Source: Lutjanus erythropterus (lineage: Eukaryota; Chordata; Actinopteri; Lutjaniformes; Lutjanidae). Taken from it: a stretch of 64,000 nucleotides of DNA. The stretch is taken from assembly GCA_020091685.1 (NCBI GenBank), contig CM034599.1, positions 27,031,922 through 27,095,921 of the forward strand, given 5' to 3'. Below the pieces are notes generated by a model. It was not told the origin of the DNA and searched no databases. It saw only the letters and a list, made by a program, of their open reading frames with translations. Numbering within the stretch: position 1 is the stretch's first letter; every line of letters begins with the position of its first letter. Both the position numbers and the translations under genes were made by a program. Shown one piece after another: positions 1 through 15,100 of this stretch.

Positions 1-120
1 CAATGGAATAAAAGATGTTGTTATTTGTACTAATAGTGTTACTTTAGAGTTGTTGCAGCTGTTGGTAATTTATTACCGTGATTGGGGACATACACAACTA
101 ACTATCCTGTGTTTATTCAG

Positions 121-3100
121 CTTGTTTACAAGGTGAAGCTTGACTTTGTGTTGGAGCAGCTGGCCTCTGCATCAGTGGGTGGTTATGGACAGGATGAGTG
201 GTCTGAACTTGTGGAGGAGGCCAGAACCAACCTGATGAAGATCACAGTCAGTATAACAGTGCTGTTTTTGAGCTGTATTTAGTCTAATCTCAATTAACAG
301 TTCAAATATGTTGATAAATCTTAGTGAGTACGTTATATCAAATTAGAATTGTTTTCAAGTATCAGTCCCTTACTAATAGAAGCATGTTTGTTTGTTTTTT
401 GTCACCTAGGATGAGCAGTATGTGGTGGATTACTGCCTCAAAGCTCCATGGCCGACCTTTGAGACAGCTGAAAAGATGCTAAATCATGCTGCCACGCGAT
501 ACTCCTGCTTACAGATCCAAGAGGCCTTGGCCAGGCTGGCAACATTCTGCAGTCTGCATGGCCCAGAAAATTTCAAGTAAATTAAAAGTCTTAGTTTTCT
601 CTATATTGTACAGGAAATTAAATATTGGTTGTTTGCCATGTCACAAATGTGTGATTTTTAGTTTGTTATTCTGTCATTCATAGTGGCATCGCCTGGATTG
701 AGTTTCTGTACAGCACTGACAATTTAGGAGACATTCTGACCCACCTCAAAGAAGGAGACATGAAAGGTGCACAACTCCTTTGGCTCAGATACGAGGTAAA
801 GAACAGCTTCATGCACTCAAGCAGGAATGTACTTGCATGTACATTTCACACTAGTAAAATAACAATAGTGAAACCAAACATTTCTGTGAGCAATATCATG
901 TGTGTCCAGGTCAGTTGTGATGTTGTTTCCTGCTGTGTTTTGTGACAGGGACAGATCGCAGCAGAGTTTGATGAGAGCAACCTTGAGGCCATGCTCAATG
1001 CCATCCCAGAAGACCTCCCATCCCAAGACCTCTGTCCTTGGTTTAGGACAGTTTTTGTTCCTTTTGTGAGGAAAGTGCTTCCAAAAGGACAGGTAGGATA
1101 TATTCTCCCAAGCCTAACATACCATCATCGTCTCCATACGTTAATGTGGTGTATTTTCAGTAATAAAAGTTCTGTTATTATGTGCTCATAGAAAATCCTG
1201 GCAAGATGGCTGGAGCAGAGGGCAAGGAATCTGGAGTTAACAGAAAAGGTAAAGGAAAAAATATCTTGACCAGAAACACTTAAGTTAAAGCTACCGAAAT
1301 TAGTTTTTAACTGGTTATGAAACTGTCTCAGCTTATTACTGATGCCTCTATATGATCTACATAAGTTAACAAGACCAGCAGTGAGAGGATTGGCTGTGTC
1401 CATATAGTTATTTGTAATGCCTGCTTCCAGGTCAGTTTCTCCATAAAATGAGATGAAATGAGCCTGTGTTTAAATTTTCCCAGGCAAAGTTACAGTGAGT
1501 AGTACATTAACCAGTGAAAATGAAGCAAGGGAATATTTTTATTTCCATAATTTTGTTTTTGATAGTGACAGCACACTACCACTTTTGTTCACAAGGCACA
1601 GTCTAAAATCAACAAAATATAAAAGTTCCTTGTAATAACTTTAAGTAAAATTGGGCTCTGTAATCGTGCACTACAATGTAGCAGAGATAAATGGTAATGA
1701 GCATAAATTAAAGTTTTGAATGATTTTGATAACTTGCAAAAAGTATTGCAAGCTACAATTACAATAATAGATAATGGTGAAAGCCCTGCTCATTTGCTGC
1801 TCATATATACAGTACGCTATTGTACACCTGCTTAATTAAAAAAAAAAAAAAAAAAAGTTTTTTTAAAAACTCACAAATGTCTGTCACAATAGCTGAACCA
1901 ACGATTATAAATGTAATATGTTGTTCCAGGGTGCTTGGCCCCGGAACGGGCTGGATTTGGCAGTGCTTGGACTGCCGTCTCTGTGGACATGGATGAAATC
2001 TGTAAGTTGGCCACATTTATGTCTTTTTTGTTATGATGCCTTATAATAACTCTATTTATATAGCACCTTTAAAAACAGAGTTTATAAAGAGCTTTGACTG
2101 ACAAAGCAAAAAAAAAGTAGCATACCCCAGAGGCAAAATAACAACAGAAGTCCAACACAGTAGCATAAACATAAATTTAGAATTTATTTCAGTCTGCAAA
2201 TAGAAATAACTTTGACATTTTGGCTTTAATATAATTTATGTGCAGCTTCTAGCATAGTTTATTATCTATTATGACTCCAAGAAATTTAATTTCTGATACT
2301 CTTTCGATTTCAACATCATTTATCACGAGTTTGCTGTTTGAGCTGCCTACAAGCTTACCAAAAATTATTAATTTGATTCTTATAAACCAATACTGAACTT
2401 AAGTAAAACCAAACCATCTCTTAAGCAATTCAAATTGTTTCTCCATTGTATCCAAAAGTTGTTTTAAATTCTTACCACTATAAAACAAATTTGTGTCATC
2501 TGCAAATAAAATAGTTTTTAATTTTTTTGGAAACCTTACATATATTATCAATAGACAAAATAAACAACAATGGCACCAACACCGAGCCTTGGGGAACCCT
2601 GCAGATAATCTTTAATAATTGTGAATCACAGTTACTTATTTGTACATAACTGCTTAACCAAGAAAATGCCACCCCTTTAATTCCAGATTTTTGTAGTTTC
2701 TTCAATAATAAATTATGGTCAACCGTATCAAATGCTTTTTTAAGATCCAAGAATACATTCATTCATCTATGTAGCACCCTATGGGGCGGGCTTTAAAAGT
2801 GATCAGTAAAATCTTAATATCAATTCTAAAATGCACAGGGAGCCAATGGAGGCAATCCGGGACTGGGGTGATGTGATGTCTGTTAAAACCAGTACAATCA
2901 TGATCTACCTGTGGCCATAAATTGTAACTTAATTATGATGACATTATATGATACACAATTTATCTGTCTGTTTTTTGAAGGATGATTATGGTGCAGAAAA
3001 CATGGAGAACCTCAAGTCTCTGGTGTCCAACCTCCGTCAGCTTCTGGACCTCCATCAGAAATACGACTGCAGACTGTCACTTTCAGTCTTTGAGAAGGTT

Positions 3101-6100
3101 TGTCTCTTATTAGTGAGGTATTCTAATTACATTTGAGCCTCCAGCAAATATTTTAGGTATATGCAAAAACATATCAAAAATTCCCTCAACAAAACAAAAA
3201 AAGCAAAGTTTCATGTAGTTATGCTTATTTATGCCTATAGATGTCAGTGGAGAACTAGAGAGACTGCACTGTTGTATAGATATTACGGTTTACATGTTAC
3301 CTCATTTTGAAAATGAAAAAAATTCTTCTTTAATCTTACTTTTAAGTACATTGCTGCTATGGCTTTGAACTACATTATATTGTAAGGTATTCACCATATA
3401 CTGTAGGTACAGTTCATGGGGGCATCATGTTTGGGTGGTGTTGGTTTACTCCTGGTACAGTTGAGTGGATTTCATGTCGTTGTTCCCATCTTAATTTATC
3501 GTCTTTGTGAATTTGAAAGGGAAGTGTTCGGAGTGTCGCGTTCTTCATGCTGGACAAAGTGCCGGCTCCAGAGCTGATCGCAGCCACAGTGGAGAGCAGT
3601 GTCCTGCCGTATGCTGAAGAGCACAAGATTCCTTTTGATGAGCTGCTTCTGCAGTACATCAAGGTAAAACTCCACCACTGTCAAGTCCACTAGGAACAAA
3701 CATTTAATTTTACAAATGCCTGATGATGAGTGTTTCTTCTCCAAATCTTATCTTCATCAGGATCTGCTGGACCGCTGCAGTTCTCAGACTACAACACTTT
3801 TCACAGAATGGGAAGCCAAAGCTGTGGCTGTGTTAGGTTGCATGACTGACAGAGATGTAAGTTCCTGTAACACCATCACATTTACACACCATTCACAATA
3901 CTTCACATGCTTATGGTTTATGAGCACAAAAAAGACTGAAATCCAGCCATAACAGCAGCAGAAAAGTCAGCCATTGAAATAATAAAAAACACTTGTTTGT
4001 ACTGGGATTTGTAAAATCTCACATTATTATTTTTCTTGCCAGCTGATGGTTGACGCTGTGCTGGAGATCATGCAGAAAGCTGTTGTGCCCTGGAGTAATG
4101 TGGTAGAAAAACTAGTTCAGCAGTACCTAGAGATGGATGGACCAAAGTATGTTGACATTATTCTCACCCTGAATCTATTTTTTTTTTTTTTCATATTATT
4201 ATTTTTTTAAAGGTAATATTAGCAGTTTCTATATAATTTTCTTCAAACTGATGTATTCCACAGACAAGAGCTTTTAAAGGAGAGCTACCATCTGATGGAG
4301 ATCAGGAAACTTCTGAGGGGCTATGGGATCCGAAACTTCAATCTTTCTAACAGCACTCAAATTATGGTAATTTGGATTTGATTAATTATGTGATATCTCA
4401 CCTCTGTTGTACCTGCCTGTAAACCTTCTGTCATATACTGTGCATCTTCCCCAGACGCTCATAAGATACATCCTGAAGCAAGACTTGCCAATGTCTTTAG
4501 AAGACTCCCTGACATTAGCTGAAGCCTACAAACTTCCAGCCTCGCAGATAAATTATTTGTATCTCATCCAACTGATTGGCCACGGCAAGGTATGCTGACC
4601 TCTGTGGAAATGTGACTTCACCAAATTTTAATTATGTTTTTTATGTACCCAAGACATGTTTACAGTCTTTAAATCTTTTGTGCTGCCTTCAGACTGAGGA
4701 ATGCATGACTGTCCTGAAGAAGCTGTCCTCTGCAGAGGCAGAGTGCGTCATTGAGCGTCTCACATCCTGGGCTCGGCTGCAGCTGCAGGACAAAGACCAC
4801 ATATCTGAGGAGGTGAGGAGAAGAGAGGAGATGTGTACATAAAATGCAAATGACCTTTCATTTCAGACACATGACGAGTTCAAGTCTCAATTTTCTGGAT
4901 GCTGTTTGAAGACCACTGAAGTCATTTGTCGTTGCATTTTAAGATGGTTTGAAGCGCAGGTTCCCAACCTTTTCCCTTACGGGACCCCTTTTCTGTAGCT
5001 AGCTGTAGTAAAAGCACAACCCCTGACTAAGTGACATGCATTATGGATATTTCAAATGATATTTAAAGCAAATCATTTCCTGTAAATTTTGCATCAGAGA
5101 TGAGTTTTCCTGATATATTTAAGAATTTGTGTACAATTCTGTCTGTAATGTCTTTCAAAAAACCTGATAAATGATACATACTTAATAAGCTTCTACTCTG
5201 ATGGATTCAGTGTTTTCTTCTCCTAACACTTGGCCATTGCTCTATCAGCTCTCTGGTTGTTTAACTGCATACTTTTCTAATACAGGCCAAGACTGTTAAG
5301 CAAAGAGTGAAGGCTCTGTGAATATAGCTCTGGTTCTGGTCTGCACCTTGCCCTTACAGTTTATATCTTAAATAATAATCTAAACTTTAAAAACAACATT
5401 TTTATTTAGATTTTGTCACAGAAATGAACGAAATGCTGAGATGTAGGCCAAAAAAGTTTTGAATATTTTCTTATACACTTTAAATGTCAAGGAGGCTTTG
5501 CGACTTAGGGGGTCATCAAAGCATCACACTATTAGGGGTCAGGATCCCAGATTGGAACTGGTGGTTTGAAGAATTAGCTTGCATTACTGCTGCTCCTGAC
5601 AGATATTAGATCTGATAGGTGCCCAGGAAAAATCCTGGTATGTGATTACATGTAGATGCCTACATGTATGATGTCTGTGCAGCTAAACCATCACAAACAC
5701 ACCTCTAACAGGACCTTTACATGAATCTTAAACCAGTCATCACCTCACGATCTGAACATACAAAGTAGAGCATTATGGTAAGCATACTGTATATTAATTC
5801 TGGCATTTTGTATTTCTAAACTTTACTTTGCGTTTATAGCACAAGAAACACCAGATGGCTATAGCTCAGGTGATGGTGGAGGCTCTGAAATACCTGCATA
5901 TAATTCAAAAACGTAAGTACTTAGTTGATATAATGATGAATCATGAACAGCAAGGTGGCATAGGGAGTGTCCATCATTCAGAAGTTTCAATTCCCTGTCA
6001 GCAGGCATCCAACCAAATGAGTTTTTCCTGAGTATTTGATGCACTTCTCACTACCATCTCCTTAGCGCTGACTTGAATGAGTTGGATGCTTCAGGAGAGG

Positions 6101-9100
6101 GTAGTTTGCTACATGGAGCAGTAAAACATAACACAAATGTTAAATGGATGCTTTAGAACATGTTTATATAAAAACACCTAAAATTGATTGTCTAAACACA
6201 GCGCCCAGACAAAGGTTAGGAAAAGGAATGTTATGAATGTCCACCTGAGCATCTTGGATTAATACCAGGTTTCATGCCCTCTGCAGATGATTCTCTTAAA
6301 AGCATGGAGTGTGAGAACAGCCTCATCATGTTCAAGGCGATTGCCCACCTACAGGTGAGTTTCATTTAAGGAATGCTTTAAAGTGTCATTCCAGCTTTTC
6401 TTTAAGCTTTTCTTTAACCTCCAGTCTCTTTTCTTCAGGAGGACTTTGATGTTTTCTTTACACCCTCCAACTATGAGGATCCAAACATCAGAAAACAAAT
6501 CCAGGAGCATCACATCACAGCCTATGAAAACACACGGGGCCGCCATTCGTCTAAGCAGAAGGCTACAACAACTCCAGTTGTGGCTAATGATCCTGATGGC
6601 AAGACCAAGACCATCTCCACAGAGGCTGGCTTACGTCGTCTAGGCAGGCAGCTGCAGCGCACCGAACAGGAGCTCTGGTCTGACTTGGCCCTGCGAGCTC
6701 TGCGAGTGGGGAAGGTGGAAAAGGCCCTGAAGATCCTGAGGTTGGTTGTTGTGTATGAATGCAGGGGTGGGAGATTGATGGGACATGTTGTTTTCCCACC
6801 CCTGAGTTCTTATTGAAAGTTTTGAAACATCGTTCATTATTAATTCAGAATAAAAATACCAGCTGTCTAGTGAACTGTGTGGAGAATCTCATATGTTTTC
6901 TTTGTGTTCTTTCCTTCATGTCTTCAGTGAGCTGTATGAACACCACTATAACACCAGTACAGGGGAGGTTTTGTTCACTGCTGCCAAGATGTTATGCCAG
7001 ATGCTGGAGGCAGATGTGCCCATGGTGATTCCTGATGACATGGATTTGCCAGCAGTAATCCATGATCTGGCCTGCCAGGCTATCACTGTGTGCCATTCAG
7101 GTGAAGACCATGTGTAAAAGTTATGCATGAACCAATGATTGGTTTTACAATAAACCAGACCGAATATTTGTCTTTAGTCTCATCTTAAATGTTAGTAACA
7201 ATTAGTTACAAATCACACAGATAAAACACCAAGAGCAAAGCTGTAGAATAAGAAAAAAGTAGTTTCTCAGGTATATTTGCAATAGTTTACCTGGTCGTGC
7301 TGATGAACAGGCAACAGTGAAAATGTTTTTTGCAAATCTGTAAGAGAATCTAGGCTAAATAGTTCACATGAGACATCTTTTCTTTGTGTGAGCTCTGAAC
7401 TACCCTGGCTGCTCTCTGTTACTTCAAATAATTTCTAAGTTGCAAAATCACTAAAGTTGATATTATAAAATACTGTTACAGATCTGCTTCTGGACTGTCT
7501 TGAGCTTTGCAAGTGCACACGGATAGCTATGGATGTCTATCATCAGTGTCAATTATCTGACAACTACGGCTTTATAGCTAAGGTCAGTATTTTATCTTGT
7601 TCCGTGGAGTGACATTTACTTAATTTTGGTTGGGTTTGTGCTTGATGTGTTATTTGTCCACAAACATTTAAATCAGCCACCTTATTTTGCTGATTAGTCA
7701 GTGGGAATGTACCAAGTGAATTCTCTGAGGGTCTAGATTTTCAACTTCTTGTTAGTGCAATCACAGTAATTTTTTTCTTATTGATTATGAAAAAGTAAAA
7801 GATAATACAAAAAAAAAAAATCTTCAAATCAAGAAGTAAGCACAGAAAGCCAGTGGCAGTTGAATGGGTTGACTCCTCCCATTTACAAAGTTGTGAAACT
7901 AAGTGAATGCATATAATTTTGTATCTAAATTCTGTAATGTAACAGGATTTGATGCTGGAGGCAGAGAGAGATCCATATTCTCAGTGGAGTTTTCAAGATG
8001 TTTTTAACGAAGATTGCATTGTTCTGGACCCAGTGACTGTGCTGCCAGTCCAGTATGAAATTACCAACTGCTTACTGCCTATTTCTCGGGGTAAGATCCT
8101 CAAATTAGTTATCTATTCAATGTCTGTTTAGGATTTAATAACTATAGACAGTCTATAGTTAACTGGTTTCATCAGCATATGCCTATTTATTTCCAAATTT
8201 GCAGACACAAAATTATACCCGCTGGACTGCTCCTGTCTGTCACACTGCTCATTTGAAGATGGTATGTATTTAAGTTAATATCTTTTTTTCTTTGTATAGT
8301 TGTCATTTTGAATATTAACCTTGTGTCCTCCCTGGCCCACATACAGGTTCAAACCACTTGCGGCCTCTCCTGGGCCCACTGTCCAACCTGTTGCAGATGT
8401 TACAGGAGTGCAGTCAGCTGGAGCTGGCCCTGAGAGTGCTGGTCAACTCGTACAGCAGCTGCCTGCAGCACATCACCTCTAATGTGATGGACGTGAAGCT
8501 CAGTGTGCAGGTATGACTGCAACAAATCCAGCATTGCTTTCAGTGCCATATATGTGGAGCCACATGTAAATGAGACTAAAAGCAAAATATTTTGTAATGT
8601 TTGCACTGAAAATGTTGCTGTAAACTGTTAACTCTTCTTTCAGCTTCATGATAACCAAGAGCTTAAGGAGTACAATACATGCTTTAATGATCTTCTCAAG
8701 ACAGCTACTTTGTCTCTGAATGCTGTCGCTGTGGCTCTCTTGAACAAGGTGAGTCTGATGTCATGAGAGGGTAGTATCACACTTACTGCATTATAGTTTC
8801 TTTTTCAATAACTTTGTAACTGTTTTCTATGGGCTACAGGTGTTCAACTGGAGAGTGGTTGATTGTGATTTGGCTATTGGACTCTGCACGCTCCTCTCCA
8901 AAGCAGAAGTCACCAAAATACTGTGGAAGGTTATTGACAACACCTGGCAGAACTATGATAAAATACTGGTAATACTATCACTGTTCTCCTGTACTTTGGC
9001 AAACATTTTCTTGTTTAAATGATGGAAATTAAAGAGAAAGAACCACCCAAAAGGTCAAATACTGGTACTGCAAACTTATGAAACCTATTCTTATTCTGTG

Positions 9101-12100
9101 GTGTGACACTAACATCAGAATTCAGAGATTAAGTTCTCTTGGACCACCTGTCTTCACCTGACTGACTTAACACTCTGAAATTGGAGCACATGAGAGGCAT
9201 TTTTTAGCCAAATACATAGAGATTAACTTAATTTGCATATACAGTACCAGCTTTAGTGACCATTTTGAGAACAGGCAAGACACATCAGAGGACAGGTTAG
9301 ACCTTCTCATTGTTCATCGTAAGAATGTCGTCATAATCCATTTTTTATCTAGCCTTTTAATTGCATTTATTTTTCAAAAACAACTAAATCACTGTAACAT
9401 TTAATATACAGAACAAACTTACAGATTATGCTTTTATAAGGGTGTGGAGAGAAAAGTTAAACAGAAGTGCTGACCATTGGGTCTCTTTTTATGTCAATAG
9501 TGGAGGTCTGCTGACAACACAAAGCACCACATCATGATTTTTGGACTCTGTTGCCAACTTGGCGACTTTCTTACTCAATTAAATGACTTTTCAGATGCCC
9601 TTAATGCCTTTAATTCTAAAATGAGAATAGAGACAAATTCAGCAACCGACATCTGTTGTACACATTCATATTATCTTCAGCAAATCTAAATAGCAACTGC
9701 CTCTTGATGATTTCAGGCTGTGGCCAGGATCGGGGCCAATCTCTGCTGCTTGTACAATGAAGCAGAGGAACAAGAGAAGTTTCTCTCGGTCATCACTGAT
9801 GCTGAATGGGGGATCAAGCTTAGCAAGCTGGAGGTGTGTGGATGAAAACCCCCTCATGTTTACATTCACATTATACTTCATAAGCTGCTTTCTCTCTTGA
9901 CTTGACGTTTATCATGCCTGTCTGCTCTGCTGCAGATATCCATCCAGTCAGTGTTTCGTCAGCGGCCTGAGATGAAGAGTAGTCTGATCCCTGAAATGGT
10001 GAAAAACAGGAAGATCACCCCAGACATTATCCTTCAGTACTGCAGGTCAGTACCCTACATTGTTAAATTCTCCAGGCTGTTTCAATTTGACGTACAATGA
10101 GGTTTCACACTGCTGAAGTGTTTCCCAAAGTCTCTTCCTGTCTGTGCTAAAAATCACCCTCTGCTTCAATCTGCAGTGCTTTCGGTTTAGACCGTGACTG
10201 TATGATCAACCAGTACATTACCACCTTACTGCTGCTACAAGAGGACGAGGAAGGTGCAGGTGACCTGGGCACGAGTCAAGAGGAGATGCAGCCTCTGAGT
10301 CATGCAGATGCTCTGGAGCGAGTCCTGCAAATTATCCCGATGTTACACAGCACCAGCGAGCTCACAGACAGTCTCTGTGCTGCCATGTTCAAGGTTTGTG
10401 AATGGTGCATAACTTGGATATGAAATAGAATGATCATTTCTGTCATTTTTCAATCAAAAATGTCAAACATTTGCTGGTTCCAGCTTCTTTCATGTAAGAA
10501 GATTTGTTGCTTTTCTCTGTAATTTATCATAGGATATGAAGAGTCTTTGTTTCTTTTGCCGAACCAACAGTCCAAAACCCAATTTGAAGATGCCACTTTG
10601 GGCTCTGGAAATTGTTGTTTTTTTTGTTTTTTTGACATTTTATAAACTAAACAGTTAATCAGGTAACTTCAATATTAATCAGCAGATTAACTAATAATAA
10701 AAATAAAGTAAGTTACAGCCCCTAGTTTACAGCATTTTCTCATTGACGTGAGGGCTTAATGCACTTCTTTTCAGCACTTTTCATGAGTTAAATTTTTGAT
10801 ATGTTCTGATAGAATGAGGGTGTTTCAATTACTACACCCAGAGGTTGATCCAGTACACTTGATTCAAGAAAAAAATTCAACATGGGTTTGCTTAATTAAA
10901 GGTAATTTAAAAAAATATATATATAACCTATATTCACATGCTCTTATAATGAAGCTATTTAAATGACAACAATCCTCTTATTGTCTATCAGATGCCACAC
11001 AAATTACTTGATTTCTGGCAAGTCTGAACTACGCCACTGAAAGTCATAATAAATTCTTTTGTTGACAATTTAAGTTTGGCTTTTCTCCTAATTTTCAAAA
11101 TGCTTCTCTCACACAGCTCAGCCCTTATAACTATGAGAGGATTGAAGTAGTGCTGAAGATCATACAGGCTGCAGATGAGAATGTGACAAGCTTTTCTCTC
11201 AGTCAGGTAAAAACTTGTCCCCCATTTAATATTAAATAGCTCATTGTCTTCAAAATGTATTGTGCAGCTACCAGTGTCTTTAAATCCACAGGCAATGGGC
11301 CTCCTCCAGCACCTGAAGTCCTACAAGCGAGTGTCTTCTGCCTCAGATGTGGAGAACACGTATGTCCTGGAAAACGGCCTCTTGCCAAACCCCTTGTCCA
11401 ACAGCAGACTGCCCTTCCACCTGCTCATGCAGACAAAACATTTCTGGAAGATTATCTGTAAGTTTGGCACTATAGATAGTAGGGGTGTGAATCTCACTGA
11501 CTGAGGCGGATTCGATACGTATCTCGATAGATGTTCAACGATACAATATGTCTTAAAAATCTTTAAATGGCCAATGATTCAGTTCAGTATGATTCAGCTC
11601 TGTCACAATACAATACGATACGATGCAATACAAGACAATGCAGTGTGTCAGTCTTTACATTTTGATTCAGTAATGCTACATTTGTAGAGGGCTGTTAGTT
11701 GCAGAAAAAAATCCTGATAGTTTTACTATAGTAACAGGGAAAGAGACATTACAGTGGTGTTAACATCTTATTATGAGTCTAATGTGTAAATGAAATACTG
11801 AAGCCTAAATGAGAATCTGTGACAACTTTAAAACTGTTTAAAATATCAGTATTTCTGCAGTAATATGATCAGCTGCTCTGTTTCATATGAAGAGTGCTGT
11901 GGTTTTGATTAGTGTGGAGGAACAGTGAAGTGTTACCTGCTCTCACAGTGACATGACGTCTCAGTGGGTCAGACTTGTGGCGCTGTACTCTGCTGTCAGA
12001 CACGTTTTGCATAAATGATCTGCAGCAGTGTGAAGAGGAGACACGGGGGGGGGGGGGGGGGGTGCATTTGCCTTGGCATCATTTCGATAAGCTTATACAA

Positions 12101-15100
12101 TGTTACAATATTATTTCTGTCCAGAGTTGCATTCATTTTTTTGAATGAACCTTGACCTGACCAACTGAAACAACCCAAGATGATAACTCTGCCCCCATAG
12201 GCTTGTACCATAAGCAGATGCTTATGGTTAATGTATACCGACATATCCTCAGCATGCCCATATCAGGCCAATATCAGCTGACCGGTATGTCGGTTGGGCT
12301 CTATTATTGACATTAGGAGTGTAGGTGTGTTGAGGTTCAGGAAACTATACATTTTATTATAAATATCTTTCTGTATTTAGCTCCTGAGCTCAGTGAGGAG
12401 ACCTTCCCTACACTTCTTCTGATAAGCAAGCTGATGAAGGTAAAGCACACTAATATAAAAAGCAACCTTACTCTGTATAATAATCACAACAATTGTACAT
12501 TAATCGGTAAAGTTTGATTATTATTCAGTTTGTTTGTCATGTTTGTTTGTCTGCCCAGGTGAGCCTTGACAAGTTATACATGTCAGCAGCAAACCACGTG
12601 TTTGAGAAGAAGATGAAGCCTTTACTCTTAGAGCAGAGGAAAAAGGGTCAGGGACACAGCTATAACAAGGAGACTTTCAAGGTGGCCAAGACCATGATGA
12701 AGTATATCCATTGCATCCAGAGCCTGGAATGGGCTGCTGCCACAGCCCACAGGATCACCCAGGAGCTGCCATCAGGTCTGACCTACAGATCACATAATGC
12801 TATACACTGCTTTTGTGTCTGTATGTACATGCTGAATTGTTTCCTGCTCGTTACAGGCTACGAGAAGACACAGTCACTTAGATTCTGTTTGGCTCTTGGG
12901 GATGCCTGGATGAAAGATCCAAATCTTGAGGTCAGAATGTTTTTTCACCCACAGAAACTATATAGTATAAACCTAAGTCTCTCACACCTTTATCTGGTTA
13001 GTTTTTATTATAAACTGATTGGTTTTAATTTATTCGCCTCTAATCTGGAGCAGGAGGCAGCACGGGCCAGAGGAGAGACCTTTCTGTCTAAGCTGAAACT
13101 GCAGTTCCAGCGCTCAGCTACTGAGAATACCCTGATAACCAGCCAGCTGGACAGCCCAGAGATTCTGAAGCTGACCGGACTGCCAGCCCAACTCACAGTG
13201 GCCCTGTATGAGCACAGCAGTGTGGAGCAGCGCTACAGAGACACAGGAGCTCAAACTTATCCTGGTGAGCACACAGTCTGCACACAGCAGTCTGTTGTAA
13301 AAGCAGAAGTAAAGCAATGTTTGTCTGAAAGACCAATTTTACTTTCCAAATTCTTCTGGATTGAGGTGTGTTATATATTCCATTTGCTTTGCACTGCTTT
13401 TTTCAACACTGGAATTTTTTTTCATCTTATTAATATTACACTAGTTACAGGAACCCTGAGAGGTGAAGAAAGTGATCCATTTTCTAAGCCTGTTCTAAAT
13501 TGTTGTCTCTTGTGTTTATGATTTAAGAACAGGCAAAAAGGGACATTTTTCTAAGTGAAACAAACACTTAAGAAATTATTCTGACAATGCTTTATTTATT
13601 TTTTTCACCTGACAATTTTTTTTTTCTCCACCTAGCAGCTATTAGCTTTAAGTATTAAACACTTGAGAGAAAATAATTTTGGTCAGACTTAATAAATGGA
13701 GCCACAATTTTCTGCTTCATAAGATCCTGCTTCATAATGTATGCTAAAACTGGTTGATATGTTGTAACTGGGAATTATCAACACTTGATTCTTTCAACTG
13801 GATCATTTGCCTCTGACCAGACATACATGCGGTAGCAAAGGACATAGCCACCATCAACAATGTGGATCTCCTGAAAATTCGTAACATAATGTTGGAAAAA
13901 TGGATCTGCAAAACAGGCCCTGCTGTTACCAAGGTTTGTGGCTCTGAGCTTATGCTCATTTTTACCACAGTTTCTTACATTGTGTTTTATCAAATTTGTG
14001 ACCCACAGTCCATTTTCTTCCCCTTTTTCTTTAATAAAGGACATCAGTAATTATGAATGTGTCAGCAACATCGAGGAGGACCCTGATTTAATGAGGTAGA
14101 GACGTCACAGTTTTTGCAGCATTTTGCATGAATTGTTTATTTTAGTAATGAAAAATCAATAAAAAAGAAGCACCCTTAAATCTGTTTAAAAGTAATGATG
14201 AGTGATCACTAAGATCAAAGAATTTCTGTTGAGAATAATTTGATGGAATTTTGTGTCATGAATTGGTAGAATACGTTTTATGTACAGTCCAGCATGTACA
14301 GTATGAAAAGTAAATTTTCAGTTGCATGTTCATTAGAAATGAGATTTGCATTTTCCTGTACATAAATTGAAAGATTCTGGATTATTTGACAACCACAACG
14401 ATTGGGCACCAAAATGTGTCATTGCCTCTATTTATTCTGTTTATCTGATGCTCTCAGGGTGGTGTACATGCTGCAGTCTTGCCCCATGGATGATGCCGTC
14501 CGTCTTCTAAGCCCCATCCTATCTGCCGAAACCTGGGTCAGTAATAAATTGCAGTGAGTCAAAATTGGACAAAGTGTCCAGAGAAAATGGCTGATGTCTA
14601 ATGTGTACTTTGTCCTGTAGCCCCTCAGCACTTCTGGGCCACGCCTGACCTTCTGTCATCGGACACGAGCACTGCTTTGTCTCGCCCACCTTGCTGATGC
14701 AGCCACTCTGGAGGCCCAGTTGCAGATTCCCAAGACCAAAATTCAGTAAGGGACCAGGAAATCTATTTAATAATACTGATGGAATAATTAAAGGCAACGT
14801 GAATTTAGATCCCCTCCACTTAAAATGTGGAGGGGATCTAAATTATGTGTATGTCCTCTAAAATACTGAGGGGGAACTACTAAGGGGGAAAATATGTGTG
14901 CACTTCCCTAAGATTCAAATGTAACCTGGGCAAGCTAGATTTGGTATGTAACTAATTAGAATATCAAACGCTGTCTAATATACTTTATGCAGGCAAAAAA
15001 ACTTGAAACCTCCAGCGCAGAGCGGACTTGTCAGTACAGACAGTGAGAGTTAAATAAAAAATAACTACACTTACCATCCTGATACATCTAAAAGTTGCTG

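Noticed and set aside
12514-13521. A 335-codon continuous frame as a single-exon gene
   Set aside because: It is three KNTC1 exons plus two in-frame introns; clear GT-AG sites and KNTC1 phases explain it. Kept only as an intron-retention observation.
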